From assembly GCA_031547305.1 (NCBI GenBank), contig JAVBSC010000008.1, forward strand, positions 1 to 8,881: a DNA stretch of 8,881 nucleotides, given 5' to 3'. Positions 6,418 through 8,881 of this stretch are shown piece after piece (the first letter of the stretch is position 1; the number at the start of each line of letters is the position of its first letter). Made by a program: the position numbers and the translations under genes. The stretch comes from JAVBSC01 sp031547305. Lineage in GTDB: Bacteria; Desulfobacterota; Desulfovibrionia; Desulfovibrionales; Desulfovibrionaceae. Under the pieces are notes generated by a model. The model made no database searches and was not told the origin of the DNA. It saw only the letters and a program-made list of their open reading frames with translations.

Positions 6418-7383
6418 TCATTCAGGGAAAAACGTAACCAGCCCCTTGACCGGCCCTTGCAGGAACACTTCCGGCAGCGCGGCCGGAATGAGCCAGGACT
6501 GGCCCTTGGCCAGCGGAGATTGAAACTCGCCGGAACGGATTCGCCCGTTGCCGTCCAGAATGGTCAGCCCCCGGCACAGGCCGGTTTTTGGCACGTTCCA
6601 TTCAACGCCCGCCCCCAGGGTCTTCAGTTCAAAGCCGAAATAAGGGGAGAAATCCGCCGTGCCGTCGCCGTTGCCCCAACTGGCCGCCGCTCCGGCCGGA
6701 GCCAGGTTGGCTTCCAGATCGATCACCTCCAGCGCCCTGTCCAGGTGGACCTTGCGCGCTTCCGGGGTATCCAGGTTCAGGCCGAAGTCATCCAGGCGGT
6801 AAGTCACGTCGGAATTTTGCTGCACCTCGTAAACGAGTATGTTCGCTCCCAGGCCGTGCACTATGCCGGCCGGGACAAAAAACACATCCCCGGTCCGCAC
6901 CGGCACGCGTTGCGTATGGGCCTGCAAAGTTCCGGCCGCGAATATTTCCGCCAGGTGCGCCTTGTCGCGCACGTTCTTCAAACCCAACCACAATTCCGCC
7001 CCAGGACGGCAATCCAGAATCAGCCAGCACTCCGTCTTGCCGTTCTGGCCTTCCACCCTGCGGGCATATTCGTCCGCCGGGTGCGCCTGCAAGGGCAGAT
7101 CCCGCAGAGGAGCCAAAAATTTCAGGAGCAAAGGGAAATCGTTAAAAGACTTCCAGGGCCTCCCCAAAACCTGCCGACCCTGCTCCGCCAAAAGCGCGGA
7201 GAGAGGCAGCCCCTTCATGGGGCCGCTGAGCATGCGGCAGTCCGCCGTGGGATAACTGGCGATGTCCCAACTCTCGCCAATTTTTCCCGCCGGCATATCC
7301 GGGTGGAAAGAACGCAGCAGCTCAAGGCCTCCCCAGGCGCGGGGCACATAAATGGTCTCCAGAAGAAGCGGGCAGAGATTCAT
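6418..7383 (-). CDS. manA: Class I mannose-6-phosphate isomerase
   Basis: A 321-residue cytoplasmic zinc enzyme interconverting mannose-6-phosphate and fructose-6-phosphate, the entry or exit point for GDP-mannose-derived envelope sugars. The short form matches the Bacillus-type ManA cupins. GESWD lies at 36-40. The zinc ligands are expected at H101 (in QAHPAD, with Q99 beside it), E118 (in GKTECW) and H176 (in PAGIVHGLG). The catalytic Arg is R196 in QNSDVTYRLDD. A C-terminal cupin half follows. The ATG at 7383 has AAAGG about 6 nt upstream. It starts 39 bp after the stop of the Csd4-like gene on the same strand, so the two probably form an operon. Its stop lies only 3 bp from that of gatB. 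Confidence 0.95.
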   Translation of the reverse strand: MNLCPLLLETIYVPRAWGGLELLRSFHPDMPAGKIGESWDIASYPTADCRMLSGPMKGLPLSALLAEQGRQVLGRPWKSFNDFPLLLKFLAPLRDLPLQAHPADEYARRVEGQNGKTECWLILDCRPGAELWLGLKNVRDKAHLAEIFAAGTLQAHTQRVPVRTGDVFFVPAGIVHGLGANILVYEVQQNSDVTYRLDDFGLNLDTPEARKVHLDRALEVIDLEANLAPAGAAASWGNGDGTADFSPYFGFELKTLGAGVEWNVPKTGLCRGLTILDGNGRIRSGEFQSPLAKGQSWLIPAALPEVFLQGPVKGLVTFFPE

Positions 7384-7422
7384 AAATAACCTTTAGGATG
7401 TTGATTTACTTATGCGGCCGGC

Positions 7423-8817
7423 CTACCTGCCCAAATTTGATTCCGCCCCGGTAGTGGCGGTCAGGGGCATCTTGTACGGCGCGGGCTTGGAATTGCCGAA
7501 ATTCACCAGGATCATGCCGGTAAAAGCCTTGTCCTTGTAAAACTCCACGCGGTAAATCGTACCTTCGTTATCCAGAGAAAAGCGTGGGGCAAAGTCGTCC
7601 AGGCGCAGGGGCACGTTACACTCGCTGCCGTTCCGCTCCTTGACCGCGCCGATGGCATTGACCCGGTATCCGTCCTGGCTCTTGACCAGGAATTCCTTTT
7701 TAACCCTGACTATTTCGCCGATACGGGCCTTTGCCGGTCTGCCGTCCACCAGAAATTCCACTTCCGGCTCTGAATCGTCAAAATCCATATACTGCGGGAT
7801 TAGTCGGGTCAGGGTGCGGTTGCCGTAGATCACCCGCCAGTTGTCGCTGGAGCGTACCACCGCCAGCAAGGGATTGCTGGGGGCCTGATGCAGGGCATTG
7901 TCCCGCTTCACCGGCACAATGCCAAGGGAGGCGCGGGAGTTCTCCAGGGGCAGCACCAGGCGGTTACCGTACAGCCGCATGGTCAGATCCTTGTTCAGAG
8001 CGGTCATGACTCCAGCCGGATCCAGGGAGAACTTGCGGGTGAATTCCAGGCCGAGCTGGCGCATGAAGGATTCCAGAACCAGAATGTGGTAGTAGCTGCG
8101 GATCTCCGGCGAAAGCTCCTTGCTGGCTTCCACGCCGAAGGCGGCTTTCTGGTTGCACACGGCAAAGTAGCTCAGACTCCGTTCCATTTCGTGGTCATTG
8201 CCGCGCGTCCGAGTGTTTTTTATGGTGTAGCCGTGCCGCTTGTTCAAGAGCCGTTTGTTGACGTCCGCGCAAACTTTTTCGCCCAGCTTGTTAAGCTGGC
8301 CATAGCGCGGGGCGTCCACCTCCTCCTGATCGATAATCAGGCTCTGGCCCCAGCGTTGCGGATTATACAACGCGTTTTCATGTTTGGCGCGATAAAATCC
8401 GCTGCCGTCGTGCAGATTAAGCACCAAATCCACCTGGCGGTCCAGGATTATTTCCTTGATGCGGGTGACCGTGTCGTATTCCGGGTCAGTCATCTTGATG
8501 GCCGCGAACTTGCGGTTCATGTCGCCGTGCAGGCCGCGGTTGCGGCAGGCTATGCTGGGAAAATTCAAATTGGGAACCACCCATAGGCTGCCCTTGTTGA
8601 TTTTGTAATGCGTAACCAGCAGAGAGGCCGCGGAAAACCCCCCCGGCTCGTCGCCCTGAATGCCGCCGATTACCAGCAGCGTCGGGCCGGAGCCGCTTTC
8701 TTGCTTGTGCAGGGAAAAGCCGGGGTAAATCTCATCACTGCCGGCCGCCCACAAAGCCGGGCAAGAACAGGCCGCCAGAACGACACCCAGAAAAAAGCCA
8801 CCGATCTTCCCGCGCAT
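7423..8817 (-). CDS. M99/Csd4-type zinc carboxypeptidase, cell shape
   Basis: A 464-residue exported protein resembling Helicobacter pylori Csd4 and Campylobacter Pgp1 (peptidase family M99 within the M14 clan). Those periplasmic D,L-carboxypeptidases trim peptidoglycan tripeptides to dipeptides and are needed for helical shape. The N-terminus is a signal peptide (hydrophobic from about 5 to 16); LAAC (14-17) fits a lipobox, while the ALWAA end near 25 also fits signal peptidase I. The zinc site reads Q54-x2-E57 in GGIQGDEPGG, with H136 in NLHDGSG. This Gln replaces the usual M14 His, as in Csd4. DMNR (99-102) is the substrate-carboxylate motif, and E230 in FGVEASKE is the probable catalytic Glu. 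The C-terminal 200 or so residues look beta-rich, as in the accessory domains of Csd4. The ATG at 8817 is chosen over an upstream GTG (8868) because it gives a proper signal peptide and lies downstream of a plausible promoter. Confidence 0.85.
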   Translation of the reverse strand: MRGKIGGFFLGVVLAACSCPALWAAGSDEIYPGFSLHKQESGSGPTLLVIGGIQGDEPGGFSAASLLVTHYKINKGSLWVVPNLNFPSIACRNRGLHGDMNRKFAAIKMTDPEYDTVTRIKEIILDRQVDLVLNLHDGSGFYRAKHENALYNPQRWGQSLIIDQEEVDAPRYGQLNKLGEKVCADVNKRLLNKRHGYTIKNTRTRGNDHEMERSLSYFAVCNQKAAFGVEASKELSPEIRSYYHILVLESFMRQLGLEFTRKFSLDPAGVMTALNKDLTMRLYGNRLVLPLENSRASLGIVPVKRDNALHQAPSNPLLAVVRSSDNWRVIYGNRTLTRLIPQYMDFDDSEPEVEFLVDGRPAKARIGEIVRVKKEFLVKSQDGYRVNAIGAVKERNGSECNVPLRLDDFAPRFSLDNEGTIYRVEFYKDKAFTGMILVNFGNSKPAPYKMPLTATTGAESNLGR

Positions 8818-8849
8818 ATGCCGGACCCCATTGCCGCTGATTTTCCCGC

Positions 8850-8878
8850 CTTTTAGCACAAATCCCACCGCTTTGCAA
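8850..8878 (-). promoter_or_regulatory. Possible extended -10 promoter for the Csd4-like/manA pair
   Basis: On the minus strand, TTGCAA (8873-8878) lies 17 bp before TAAAAG (8850-8855), which is preceded by TGC as in an extended -10. Each hexamer matches 4 of 6. The predicted start near 8843 gives a leader of about 26 nt before the ATG at 8817, with a GGGG ribosome binding site 8 nt from it. It sits at the window edge and is moderate at best. Confidence 0.35.
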
Positions 8879-8881
8879 AAA

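Noticed and set aside
6457..7389. A 310-codon open frame on the plus strand
   Set aside because: It is antisense to manA, which has full catalytic motifs; the antisense product has no recognisable features.
7888..8586. A 232-codon open frame on the plus strand
   Set aside because: It is antisense to the Csd4-like gene and has no ribosome binding site or recognisable domain.

Overview
The window reads as ordinary chromosome from a GC-rich, flagellated Gram-negative bacterium. By gene content the best guess is a Desulfovibrio-like member of the former Deltaproteobacteria. That assignment is inference: it rests on the cysteine-tailed MoeA-like protein, the DUF89 and DUF4254 proteins beside gatB, and the helical-shape carboxypeptidase. 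There is no rRNA or other taxonomic marker. I see no transposase, phage gene, tRNA, rRNA or CRISPR array.

Layout, left to right. Positions 1-132 are non-coding, with unusual G and C homopolymer tracts. Two minus-strand genes follow, transcribed as fliM (start 2184) then a molybdopterin-binding MoeA-like protein with a six-cysteine tail (start 1158); they are 48 bp apart and probably share the good sigma-70 promoter at 2224-2252. A 318-bp divergent intergenic region (2185-2502) holds that promoter and, facing right, a sigma-54-like -24/-12 motif (2315-2330) and a terminator-like hairpin (2361-2384). On the plus strand come a long DUF89/ARMT1-like protein (2503-4242), a 123-bp spacer full of inverted repeats, a DUF4254 protein (4366-4977) and, 3 bp later, gatB (4981-6414). 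gatB converges with only 3 bp to spare on a minus-strand pair: an M99/Csd4-type peptidoglycan carboxypeptidase (start 8817) followed by manA (start 7383).

How the genes fit together. GatB is part of the tRNA-dependent amidotransferase that makes Gln-tRNA and/or Asn-tRNA. FliM is the CheY-responsive rotor protein of the flagellar switch. The Csd4-like enzyme is predicted to trim peptidoglycan peptides and so impose cell curvature, which suits a vibrioid or spiral motile cell. ManA links fructose-6-P to mannose-6-P for envelope sugars. The least understood part is the DUF89-like/DUF4254 pair. The DUF89-like protein keeps the fold signatures but departs from the usual metal-site sequence and has a long N-terminal extension. 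This pair, the sigma-54-like site in front of it and the Gln-ligand carboxypeptidase deserve the closest look. Several very long open frames lie antisense to these genes (for example 31-2334 on plus and 4354-6411 on minus); I consider them by-products of GC-rich codon use.
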